Of a stretch of DNA of 64,000 nt, positions 35,101 through 47,100 are shown piece after piece; the first letter of the stretch is position 1, and the number at the start of each line of letters is the position of its first letter. The notes below the pieces were generated by a model, which was not told where the DNA came from, made no database searches, and worked only from the letters and a program-made list of their open reading frames with translations. This stretch comes from Papio anubis (Eukaryota > Chordata > Mammalia > Primates > Cercopithecidae): assembly GCF_008728515.1 (NCBI RefSeq), contig NC_044979.1:172146037-172210036 (forward strand), written 5' to 3'. The position numbers and the translations under genes are program-made.

Positions 35101-38100
35101 GAATCTAGAGACCAACTTAGGACTCTGGGAGGAAAAACAAAATAAAAAGAATAGCATAGTGCTAAGGAACTGCAAGGATCACAAGATTAACCCTTCATAT
35201 CTGGGGAAATTGAGGCCAGACATGACACAGGCCTTTCCCAAGGCCCCATAGCAAGGGCAATAGCAGACCAGTTGCTGCCACTGCGGTCCTGTGGGGCACG
35301 TTCTCACCCCACTGCACCCAGGAGGCTGCCAGCCTCTGTTCCTTTTAACCCAGATCTCCTCAGGTGATAAAACAGAAAAAGGAACTCAGAGGGGTCCCTG
35401 TGTGTAGGACGGAGGGAGACCACCAGAACCAGGGTAAGCACCTCACTCAGTAGCCAGTTCAATGGCTTGGGGATGCTTTCAACATTTACAGCCAGGGTTA
35501 AGTCCCCATTGTCATGCTGTGCTACTCGGCCTTGGTCTCCTTGTCTGTAAAATGGGCCCGTTAGCAATGCACAGGGTTGCTGTGACGAAGACTGAGGTCC
35601 CAGAAGCAGAACTATGCAGTGAGGGGGAATCCTAAGTGTTGTTCCTAGGCCACTCACCCCTTCCTGTGAGCTGCCCATGTCCCCTGGGTCAAAGGAGTCT
35701 TGAATGGCAGGGATGAAGGACTCACTGCCTGGACTTTGAAGATCCCTGCTTTCTGGGTGGCCATCTTTTCTCCCCTTTGACAGTGAACTAACAAATGGAA
35801 GGTAGATAGGACTGGGAAGAGGACAGGAGAGCAAGGCTGGCTTTGGACATGGGCTCAAAATGGAAAACTTGATGAGTCTTGGCGGGTGGTTAAGATAAGC
35901 TCCGGGCTGGGGCAGGGCTGAGTCCGGTGGTCAGCCGGCCCTCCCCAAAGTGGGCCCTCTGTTCTGGAGATACCGGCTTTGGAAACCGTGAAAGCATGCT
36001 GGCAGGCAAGCTCTGGTTCTTCCCTGGCCACAGCTGCTCCGAACTCGGGTTGCTCCCCGGCCATAGCTGCTCTGACCAAAGGCAGCAGGACGCAGGTCAG
36101 CCTCTGCTCGTCGGAGGTCAGAGGCAGGGCCTCCAGCACCAGACAGCAGTGCCACTGCAAACCTGGCACAACAGACTGGTCCCAGGACCCAGCTCAGTAG
36201 TGAAGTTGGAAACCAAGGTTAAGTCTCCCCATCTCCCTTTCCCAACCCGAAAGACCCAAGACGGGTGTGGGTGAAAGAGGGAGAAGGAATTGCTACTCCA
36301 GAAACTGTCATTTGCCCACACAAAAAGAGGTGGGGTTCAAGGTCTGAACTCTTCCAATGCCTGGGTGCCTTTGGGATTAAATTCAGCTGCAGGTGCCCCC
36401 ATCACCACTTCCACCTGAGCACTCCAAGAGAAGCCAAGTTATCTTAGACATTGTTTCCCGGAATCAAAGCGACTTGATTTGGAGAGCTGGGTGAGGAGAA
36501 ACTCACCTCTATACCTGTGAGGGCGTCATAGATGTGAGGCCATTCTCTACCTCCGCTGGAAAAAATGCAGATTAATTAAAGATCGACTGTTTAACAGAAC
36601 AACGTAGATTTTTACAACTCTTTCCCCATCCCTGCTTTGAAGCCTGCCAGGCTGCAGCCGGGGATCCAGGAGGGAAAGCTCACAGGCGCAGAGGGGACAA
36701 TCTGGGAAGTGGTAAAGGGGACACCCGGGCACAGGGCCTGTGCTTTCGTTGGAGGCGAGGAAGTGGAGCGCGCGCTGCAGATTCAGCGCGGAGCTAGAGG
36801 AGGACCTGGATCCCTGAACCCCGGGGCTGAAAGGGAGCCTCCGGACTGCTGTGCGTGCCGACCTCCTCGGAGCCAGCAGCTACTGGGGCGGCGTATGAAC
36901 TGCCCAGGTCTGGGCACCGGCAGTGGGGGCAAGGGGCCTTCTGCCTGTCCTCAGAGCACGTAGGATACCCGCGGGCGACACGCCCGGCCAAGCTAGGAGC
37001 CTCCTTCCCTGCCCCTCCCCATCGGCCAAGGGAGACTTTCTTGGGGCGTCCCCACGACCACCCCCTTCTCACCCGGTCCCCAGTTTGGAAAAGGGCGCAA
37101 GAGGCGGGCTTTTCAGGGGCCCCGGGGAGAACAGGAGGGCTCCGAGGCGGGAGAAGGATGGAAGCGCGCAGATGCGCCCCAAATTGCGACTATTTACTGG
37201 GATCCTTGTGTGGGGAAAGGAGGCTTAGAGGCTCAAGTTGTAGGCTGTCCTAGAGCAGCGAGGCGAGGAACTGGCCCCAAACTCCCTCCTTACGCCCTGG
37301 CACAGGTTTCCGGCGCCTCGTGTTCCCAAGGGAGCCCCTGAGCCTACCGCCCCTGCAGGGGGGTCGTGCTGCGGCTTCAGGGTCGTAAACGCCGAGGTCG
37401 GGGGTGGCGGAGCTGTAGAGGCTGCCTGCGCGGAAAGCTCCAGGATCCCAAAATTTGCTTGCGTGGAGCAGGGAGCGGAAGAGGCAGCCAGTCCTCACCC
37501 TCCTCTCCCGCCACGCACATACCCTTCTTGACTTTGGAGTGGTTTGCAATCCGAAAGTGTGACCTTGAGTCCTCAGACGGCCGGCAACGCGCCAGAGGTC
37601 ACGCTCCCCAGAGATACCCCTCTCCCCTCCCCTACTCCAGCTCCCCCTGGAGCGAGTGATAATTGGGGGAGGAGAGGCCGCAGTCAGGGAAAGGGTGGGA
37701 AAGCCAGAGAGGGCGGCACAAAGTGATGGCAGCCCGGCAAACACCGGGGCTTCGGGCTGGGCCGCGCTCATTTAATCCCACAAAAATCCCGTTTTGGAGG
37801 TGAGAAATAGAGGTTAAAGGTCGAGCCCTTCTGGAGATCAGACCGAGGCGACGGGCCCAGCTGGCGTCTTAAAGCAGGGAGGGGGAGTCGGGAGGAGGTG
37901 AGACCCCTGCACCCAGGTGGGGGCTCCCAAACGGTTCTGGATTTTCCACACTCCCAGGTCCGATTTTCCATGGAGGGCTGGGAGTAGGGACCGGCACCTT
38001 CTTGTTGTTAACCACATTTGATATTCACAAGAACCCTGTGAGGAGACTTTGTCACAGACGTTTTTAGATGCCTGAGGTTGCCGGAGGGGCAGTGAAAGAA

Positions 38101-41100
38101 TGGCCGTCTAACCTGGTGTTCCTACCAGAGTCCAGGCCCTGTGTCCTGGGCTGGACCCACAGTCCCTGCCACCACCCAGAGGAAGGCACGAAGCTTGCTG
38201 CCTCCTTTACAGGTCTCCCTTAGGCGCCCTTATGAAGGGGGTCGGCCACCTCACAGTGCAGGAACTATCTCCCCGTTTGCTCCCAAAGTCTTCTTGGTGT
38301 GGTGCTGTTTATGGTCTCTGTGACCTGCATCTGGAGGTACCCCCAGGGCCAGCTTCCGGAGAGGAGGGATCACATGAAGGCAGTGTCTGTGGTGTGAGGA
38401 ACCGCAGGCAGGGTGTGGAACCAACATGCACACACTCACAGGTGCTGGCGGGCAGCGGGGAATGAGGCGCTGGCTCCCTTTCCCTCCATTTCTCCCTGGG
38501 GGTCCCGGCAACCTGGCCATCCCTGACTTCCAATAGCACAGCCTCCCCACAGGTCCTGCAGGGAACTCCCCTCCCCCCAGTCCCAACCTCACCCCCCTCA
38601 CCCCCAGCCCACCCCCACCCCTCCGGCAGGAAACCGCAGGCTGGATTGGGGACCCCTGGCTGCTACAGGAGAGCAGTGAGTGCTGGGAGCCGCTAACTCC
38701 GAGGCGCCTAGCCCAGACTCTTCTCATCCCCTGTTTTTGAAATAAAGCCCTTCCTTAATTCCAGATAAGGGCCACGTGCCCAGTGCCTCACTTTCGTGGG
38801 AGTGTATATCACTTCACAGTACCAAGACAATTTTCTTGCGTTGCAAATCTTCATTTAGTCTCTGCATTCAGACCAAAGTAGATTTTTATGAGCTGAGTGA
38901 AAAAACCTTGCCCACATTGGTTTCTAATGGCAGAACTGGCAGAGCCACCGCCCCAGGCTGGGGTGGCCTAGAGGCAGGGGTGCTTGGGAGGAACATCTAG
39001 CACCAGGCCACCTCCACCAGGTGGGAAAGGGTCGTTTGCACCAGATCTCTGCTGACATAGCGAGGCTTTGGGGAATTACAGAAAAACTATAATGATCTAA
39101 GAGAACAAGTTATCTTGAAGTGAGCGGGTATTTGAATTGTACAGACAATTGTCCGGTGTGCCCAATGCACTTTTGCATGTAGAGCCAGGGCCTTCGAGGA
39201 GGCTTTCAGGAGATCCTGGGCAGTGGAGTATGGTCTGGAGTTCATTTCAGTAGGTGCAGATTTCTCCCCGAGTCTTCCCTCCATGGGCTTTGCAAGAAGC
39301 CAGGGCCCAGAGGCCACGCTCACGCTAAATTTTTGTGGGTTCAAGTCCCATTGATCTAGCAAGGGTTTAGCTTAATTAAAGTGATTGATTTGTGTTCAGT
39401 TGATGCAGAGTGAAGTTTTGCAATCCTTGTGTGTTTCAGAAATTAAGCATAGTTTACTTACCAAGGGCTTTGAAGGCTTTTGGTCTTACTTAACCTAAAT
39501 TTCTTTAGCACCAAACAGGGCAAAGGCGGCTCCAGGACAACTGCCCAACCCCAGGAACGACCCAGCAGCAGAGAAAAGGACAGCTGCCAGGGTGCATTTG
39601 TCCATTTTTGGAAATGAGAATTCCTGAGTCGTTAGTGAAGTCTTACTTCACCAAACCCCAGGACATTTATATTTTGGTTCTTGCCATTGCTGGTTAAATG
39701 GTTGCAAATGCTGCCGCCACGAGGCCTGGGAGGAAGGACCTGCTGCTGAGAGCACAGGGAGTGCTGCTGTGATCACGGTGGTGAGGGCGATTTCCCGGGA
39801 TTAAAAAACCACCTCTGCCCCCGTGGTGGAGGCTGGAGGCCCCCGAATAATGAACTGTGATTGTATTCTCGGGATCATGTAGGTGGAAATTAGCCACCTC
39901 TTCAGCCAAGATAAGCCCCTAATTCCTTGAGCCCAGGAGGAGAAATTAAAGGTCATCCCTTTTTAAATCCGGAATACTTTTTTTTTTTTTTTTTTAAGTT
40001 TTTCGTTGCCGAATAGGGAAGGGTTTGCGAAGCCGCTGCCCTGGGCCGAGGTGCATTTTACGCTTCCAGAGGTCGAGGCCTCCAGAAACCGCGACGCCCT
40101 GGGCGTTCCTGGGAAGGCTGAGAGACCCAGGGTGACTGGGTGACTGCACAGCGACTCCTCGGGAACCCACTCGGGGTGCCCACTTGGAAGGGCTTTGAGG
40201 CCCCGGGAACGGTCTCCAGGATCTGCACGGCTAGTCAGGTTCCCCGTCCGTCGTATCCGGCCCTGCCCAGAGGCTCCTGCCTTTGGTTAGGTGCTCGCGT
40301 CACCGCACGAAGGCAGGCAGTGGGGGCTGGGGCTGGGGCTGGGCCTGGCCTGAAGTTCCTGGGGTCTGGGGAGGGCATCGTGGGTTGGGGCTGGGGGCGC
40401 GCCAGCAGCGTCTGCAGCTCGCCCCGCAGGGGTAGCAGCCAGGGTTCGGGCGCTAGGCTCGTGGGCCGGGAGGCGGCGGGCGTGTTGTCCTCCGGGGAGG
40501 TTGGGGTTCAGGCGGTGCACCGGCCCTCGCCATCTGGCGCGGCAGCCACGGCGCTCAGTGGAGGGTCTACGGCAAGGCTGCCGGCAGAAAGACTCCGGGG
40601 AGGGGTCGGGGGTTGTCCCAGCCCGCGCTAAGCGCCGCAGCCTCGCCCGGCTTTCCTGCTTCCTCGGAGTATGTAGGGCAAGCCTGGGTTCTCGCGGGGT
40701 GCAGCAGTCAGGCCGAGGGTGCAGCAGGAGGGGAGCCCCGATGGGCAGAGCCTTCTTTCTCCTGGTGCGTAATACCAGTTGGTAGCTTTTGGGGAGGTGG
40801 TGAGGAAGGGCAGGAGGCCTGTTGAGCGGAGGGGCCGGGGGATCCCTAATTATGTGACAAGGGACCCTTTCCAGTTTGGCCTGTGGCCCATCCTTCTCCC
40901 ACCGCCCCCAGATTGGAGTCTGCTCTCGGGGAGCCCCCAGGTAAATCCCTCCCAGGCAGACAGTTTCGGATTGGAAGGAGGACCGCGCTCGCAGGGCGCC
41001 TGTGAGAGCTGGGAAGCCCAAGGGGTAGCGTGTAGGGGGCTTTTTATGCGGCAGGAGCTGCCTCCTGGGCGGTGGGGACTTTTTGTCTCAGCCTCTCTGC

Positions 41101-44100
41101 CTTTGGGAAAACCAGGAGTTGCCGGAGAAGCAGGGAAAGAAAGGAGGGAAGGAAGGAGGGTCCTTGGGGGAATATTTACGGGTCAAATCGATATCCCCGT
41201 TTGGCCACGAGAATGGCGATTTCAAAGCAGATTAGATTACTTTGTGGCATTTCAAATAAAACGGCAATTTCAGGGCCATAAGCACGTGGGCGACCCGCGG
41301 GAGCTGTGGGCCTGGCAGGCTCACACGGGAGCCCGGGCTGCCGGCCGCGGCGGGGATTTCTCCCCCGGCCTTTTCTTTTTTCACCAAGGGCAAAGGGACG
41401 ACGGCGAGAACACAGATGGCGGCTGCGGAGCCGGGGAGGCAGCGTGGGGACGCGCAGGACTCGTGGGGTGGGCTGGCAGGGTGCAGGGGTTCCGCGTGAC
41501 CTGCCTGGCGCCCAGGCATCGGGCTGGGCGCTGCAGTTTACTGATTTGCTTTCTTCCTCCGTCCAGGTTTAGGAGACGCGTGGGGACAGCCAAGCCGCGC
41601 CGGGCCCCTGGACAGCGTCGCCAAGGAGCTGGGATCGCACTTGCTGCAGGTAGAGCGTCCGCACCAGGGGAGGAGCGCAGCCGCCGCAGGCTCCCTTCCG
41701 ACCCCGCCACCCCAGCCTCCAGGCGCCCCTTCTCCAGGAGGGCCGGGCAGATCCAGAGGCTGCCGGGGGCTGGGGATAGGGGTGGTCCCCATTGCGGAGG
41801 GATGGACGCTTAGCATGTCGGATGCGGCCTGCGCCAAACCTACCCTAACCCTACATCTGCCCCCACACCCCGCCGAAAGCCCCAGGACTCCCCAGGCCAC
41901 CTGAGACCTAGGCCAGGGGCGCCTCCCGAGCGTGGTCAAGTCCTTTCCAACCTCACTTCCCTCGGCAGCTTCCACCCAGAGCTTGCTCTGTGCCAGGCGC
42001 TAGGGCCGGAGCAGCAGCAATGATCCGGCTGCTCTGAGCTCTAAAGCATTCGGCCGCTGCGTGTGTGCGGGGGGCGCAAGCACGGAGAGACAGTATCGAT
42101 AATAGAATATTAACAGGGGCACTTGTCCAGAGCTTACTGCAGGCCACATTCAGTTCCGGACTTTATTGGCTTCCCCTTCCCATCTAGAGTGCGTTCTCTT
42201 TTTTTGCCTTGTTTTTGTTTGTTTTTTGTTTGTTTGTTTGTTTTTGTTTTTTGGGGGGGGGTTGTTTGTTTGTTTGTTTGTTTGTTTTTGAGACGGAGTC
42301 TCACTCTGTGGCCCTGCCTGGAGTGCAATGGCACTATCTCGGCTCACTCCAACCTCCATCTCCCGGATTCAAGTGATTCTCCGGCTTCAGCCTCCCGAGT
42401 AGCCAGGATTACAGGAACTCGCCATCATGCTTGGCTAATTTTTGTATTTTTGTAGAGATGGGGTTTCACCACGTTGGCCAGGCTGGTCTCGAACTCCTGA
42501 CCTTTGATGAGCCGCCCACCTCAGCCTCCCAAAGTGTTGGAATTACAGGCGTGAGCCAACGCGTCTTGCCTGGGTTCTGTTTTTAACTTCATTTTTTTTA
42601 GAGGAGGAAATTGAGGCACAGAGAGGTTAAATAACATGTCTAAGGTCACACAGCAAAAGGTGGAGTGGGGTTAGCCCATTGGCCTAGCTCTAGAGCCCAG
42701 CCGGATAACCAGAACTTGGTGAGGCCTCCAGGCTCTTGCTTGGTTTGGAGCCAGGTGCTTAGCTCCCCGAGCCCGGGGCCATTCACCCTGCAGGAGCTGC
42801 ACGCGCCACCCTGACCTCAGCTGGCAGCAGAGGGGCTTTGTGGGTCGTCGGGGTAGCCCTGGGCACAGCTCGCCACTTCCAGGTGGGCGGTTGGCGCTGG
42901 CTGGGGACAGATCCCAATCTTTCAAATGCCCTTTACAGAGCCTCATCAACGACCCAATTCATTCCCCCACTCCTGTCATTTGTCTCTGCCATCGAAAAAT
43001 GCCTACCGAGAGCTGCTCTGCATTTCCGCCCTCTATTTTGTGTTTTACTTTAAAATAATAATTTAAAAAATGTTGGCTGCAGGATGCCATGACTTAGGTC
43101 AGCGAGTCAGCCGCTAGCTCTGCATTTCCAAAAAGCAGATCTTTTCACAACTCTCTTGCCCCAAGTGCCCTAGTGTGGTTTAGTTTTTAAAATGCATGCC
43201 TGCGGAAGAGAAGACCCGGGGAATATTTGAAACCCCGAGCTTTTACAACATAAAGCGCATGGTGTGGCCGCGGCGGGTAATGGCGCTCTGGGAGCCCTGC
43301 CCAGGCGGCCTCTGCTCCCCCTCCTTCACTTCCAGCTCCGAGCTGGGTGTGTTGCAAGTTTCATACTCCTACATATTATAAGTGACACTAATATCAGGGA
43401 CAACTAAGTGCTGGGGAACTTCAATGAAAACCTGGTTGGCAAAGTCAACACCCCCAGACTTCTGCATGCTACATTTCTTTAATTAATTCCGGAGTAGTGT
43501 GTGGACGGGTGTCTTTGCAGTTATTATACATGTAAGTGAATTAGGTCATTTGAAGCTACGAAGTCATACCCAACATTTTCCATTAAGAATGTTATTTTTT
43601 TAGCTACTGCTGGCAACTTTTAGAATTTAATTATGATAATTTTCCTCTTTTCCTCATTATCCCAGAGATGGCTGGTTGTGAAATACTTTTTCACTAAATG
43701 TGTCTCTTTAATGATTTTGGAGTTAAGAAAGCATGCCAAATGCACCAAGACATTTATAACTTTAGAAATTGCTGTATAGTTTATATTTTTGGAACACCAC
43801 AGGTTTAGGTGGGAAAATATTTTGCAGCTGAGTTAGAAACTTGAAAGTTAGACTAATAATCAAGATGCTGATTTTCAACCTTAGCATCAGGGAAGGTAAT
43901 GATAGTTTAGTTGGCAAAGACTTTTTGCAGCAAACTGTATTTGAGACAGCAGAATCCAAGGATATCTTTCAAGATTCACTTACACTACATTCTTTTTAGC
44001 CCCCTCTCTAGGGGTAGGGGGGAGGGTGGCTTAGAAAAACCAAAGGTAATCTGGTTTCAATTACATGCTGTAAAAATAGAATTTGTGGCCAGAAATTAAT

Positions 44101-47100
44101 TTGGAATATTTTTTATGGGGGCAGCATTGTGGGTTGCATGAGTCTTTCACCAACTTTATTGCTTTCTTTTGGTTCTGGATCTAAAATATGAATGAGTAAA
44201 TAAAATACAGTTTCCTTTTTCAAAAATAATTTAGTCTTTTTATCCTCGACACATAAACATAATCATTACCTTTTATTTGTCTTAATTACCTCTTATAGTT
44301 TTACTTTATTTTTGAGGGTTAGCCAACTTAGGAAAAATCAGAATTTCATTTGGGTAGTTTTCATTTTTCAGAAGTTGATACTTTTCCTCCTCGAATTTTG
44401 CAAAGGTTATTTGATCTCTTGCAAATTCTAAATAATTAATTCTGTAGACATAGTCTGGTAAAATAACCAGGTATTTTGTTTTATTTTCTGGGCAGTGGTA
44501 GTGTTCGGAATTTATTATTCAAATGGTACTTAAAGGTAACTAGAAAATTGTGGCAAATAAAGCGTATGTCCTAGTGGTATAAATGACTGCCAATTATGAC
44601 ATAAAATGGTCTATATAGTGGTAGATTTTCCCCTAAGTACCATAGAACTCCGGATTTGTACTAAGTGCTAAAATAACCCAAACAAGAAAGCTACTACATT
44701 TAAACTGAGCATAATAGGAATTCTCAAATGTTTTGCATGATTTTTGTGATGTGGATGTATGATTGTTTCTAAAGTGCTTTAAAAGCATTTCAGAGCCTGG
44801 ACTGGGAACTAAACCCTGGGTGCTGTTTCCTACAGTCCTTTTTAAGACCGTGGGCTTTGTTTTTGCATTTAGCAAGCATATGTTGATGGTCATATTTGAT
44901 GCATCCCTCCATCCCAGTGACTGTACCATTGTTAGATTTAACTCTAATGTAGAATGATCATCTCTTATTCTGACATTTTATCTTTTACAGACTTTGGATG
45001 GATTTGTTTTTGTGGTAGCATCTGATGGCAAAATCATGTATATATCCGAGACTGCTTCTGTCCATTTAGGCTTGTCCCAGGTGGGTATTGCCTAATTCTT
45101 TGTGCAACCAAAATATTAAACGAAGTGATAGCAGATTTTGACAGCCTTGCCCAACTTGAAAATGCGTCTGTTTAAGTGTTTGCTTTTGTGTAGGAACATA
45201 ACCCCAAATTGCAAAATCCTCTTCTCAGGACATCCTGCAGGGGCTTTCTTCTTCATATTACGTTTTATTTTTTACTTTCTTTTTCCCTTGGGGTTTCATG
45301 ACCAGTGTGTCTTCGCCACATCAGCTTTGTTCCGAGACTCTGTCCCATACCTGGACTATCTGCTTACATAGTAACGCTAGATGCCCTGAAAAGAGCTTCA
45401 CAAAGGAACATGTTTCAGTACACACTTGCTGGTCTGCACATGGTATTATGAGTTGCTATAAAGCAAGAGGTAAGCTGATGTGGAACATGGATTTTATGCA
45501 GAACGTTCTTTGGGGAGAGAGAATGGGGAGAGGTAGATTTATGAGTGTTCACATGGAATTCAGGGTCATTTTTCCTGACTTTTTCCAGTTCAGTGGTCGT
45601 TTCAGCAAAGCATTTTATATGCTTGTGATAGAAACTCATAAAACTCAGTTTACTACTGTTTTGAACAGCAAGATTTCTTTAGAACATCTGAATATTACCA
45701 ATTTTTCTGGAAAGATGAAATCATCTTCTTAAAAAGGTCCATCGTTTCCTTAGAGGAAAGAGGGGGACTTAGCTCTGTCTCTCCCTGGCAAGCCAAGGGT
45801 TTGGTGGGGGATTTGGGGCTCCCTGGGCCCGTTGAATGTTTGAAAGGGGAGAGTGTAACTGATCATTCTCATTCACGTGCCTGACTTAACAAATGCGCAT
45901 GATGATTTTAAAAGCCACATTTTAAACTACATATAGGGACTAACTGTTTCTTCACATTGTGAACTATCAGAGTGATTTTTCACCATGACTGAAGACACAC
46001 TAGAATTAATGATAGATACAGCAGATGGGTTCCAGAGAGGCCCATAAGGAATTTGAATTACAACTGCCTCCTAATGTAGTTAAGCCAAAATAAAACATGC
46101 CGATTAATGTGGCTTCAGTTTGCTCAATGAAAAACAAAATGACCACATTTGGCAACCTGCATCTGGTGTACTCTTTTTGTTTTTCTGCCAATACTTTTTT
46201 TTTTTAATAAACTTGCTGTTTGTTTACAACCTTCTCTTCCGATGTATGGATATCCTCATCCAGGTCCACGTGGGTTTATATAACTCCGTGTTTCTTAGGC
46301 AAAGCCCTTTAAAATGAATTACATATTAAATTGATTTGGAAGTTTTTCTCTTCCTCTTTTCTGCTTTTATCAAACCAAGTCTCCCAAATACAGTTTACTA
46401 AGGCTTGGCCCTTGTATCTATGTGACTCAAGAGATTGGCGTACTTGTAGAATGGGAACTACTGTGGGAAATAGGAAATTTACTATTTTCCATAGTTATTA
46501 GGTTGGTGCAAAAGTAAATGTGGTCTTTCCATTACTTTTAATAGCAATGACTGCAATTGCCTTTGCACCAACCTACTATTATTCTCTGAATTTTTACCTT
46601 CCCCTATTTGGAATTATTCAGGGCCCTTAAGTTGTACCTAGACTAGTTTCTACTTCTGATTTGGCCTGATTACTTACCTTTTTTAATCGTTTACAAAACC
46701 TTTCGTAGTCTTACAGTAATGTCACAAACACAACAAAACGTTTCACACACTTTTAAAGATGACTGATCGAAAATCTTAAATAAGTAAAGTCACTGTTATC
46801 AAATATTAAATTTAGATCTGAGCTCCCTAGCAGTCAAAGCAAAAAGGGAAATGCATTCAGTTATACAGTTTTCATTGTCTGCTAGGGCTCGTTCTTAACC
46901 TACTTGAACCTTGTAACTTAAATAATAAAATCATGCCTGCTCTATCTGTCTGTAAGGATCGTGGTGAGACACAGATCAAAATGCCTATTTCCTGTGATTT
47001 ACAAACTATAGGGAGCAACACAAAATCCAGGCATACCCACAGTTTCATTAGAACAAAGTTGCTTTCAGTAGAGTCCTATTAGGGCTGCTTGGTCATTTGG

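Larger units (their letters stand above)
32115..41566 (+). other. SIM2: SIM2 intron 1 (9.45 kb), no Alu, CpG-rich ends
   Basis: GT-AG intron. It contains a polypyrimidine tract just after exon 1, GC-rich stretches near 33.0-33.9, 36.7-37.8 and 40.0-41.5 kb, MIR-like pieces near 35.2 and 35.5 kb, and an 18-T run near 39.97-40.0 kb. The rest looks single copy. The first intron of a developmental regulator commonly holds enhancers, but I cannot identify one with certainty. Confidence 0.85.
41650..44990 (+). other. SIM2: SIM2 intron 2 (3.3 kb)
   Basis: GT-AG intron. Its first part is GC-rich, then comes a MIR split by an Alu (42.1-42.7 kb). From 43.4 to 44.9 kb it is AT-rich single-copy DNA in which I recognise no element. 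Confidence 0.85.

Noticed and set aside
39970..40000. T-run that might be the tail of a minus-strand Alu or retrocopy
   Set aside because: No Alu or gene-like body follows it. It is an isolated poly-T.
40779..41813. 344-aa plus-strand open frame over exon 2
   Set aside because: It reads exon 2 in a different frame from SIM2 and is explained by high GC. No family resemblance.
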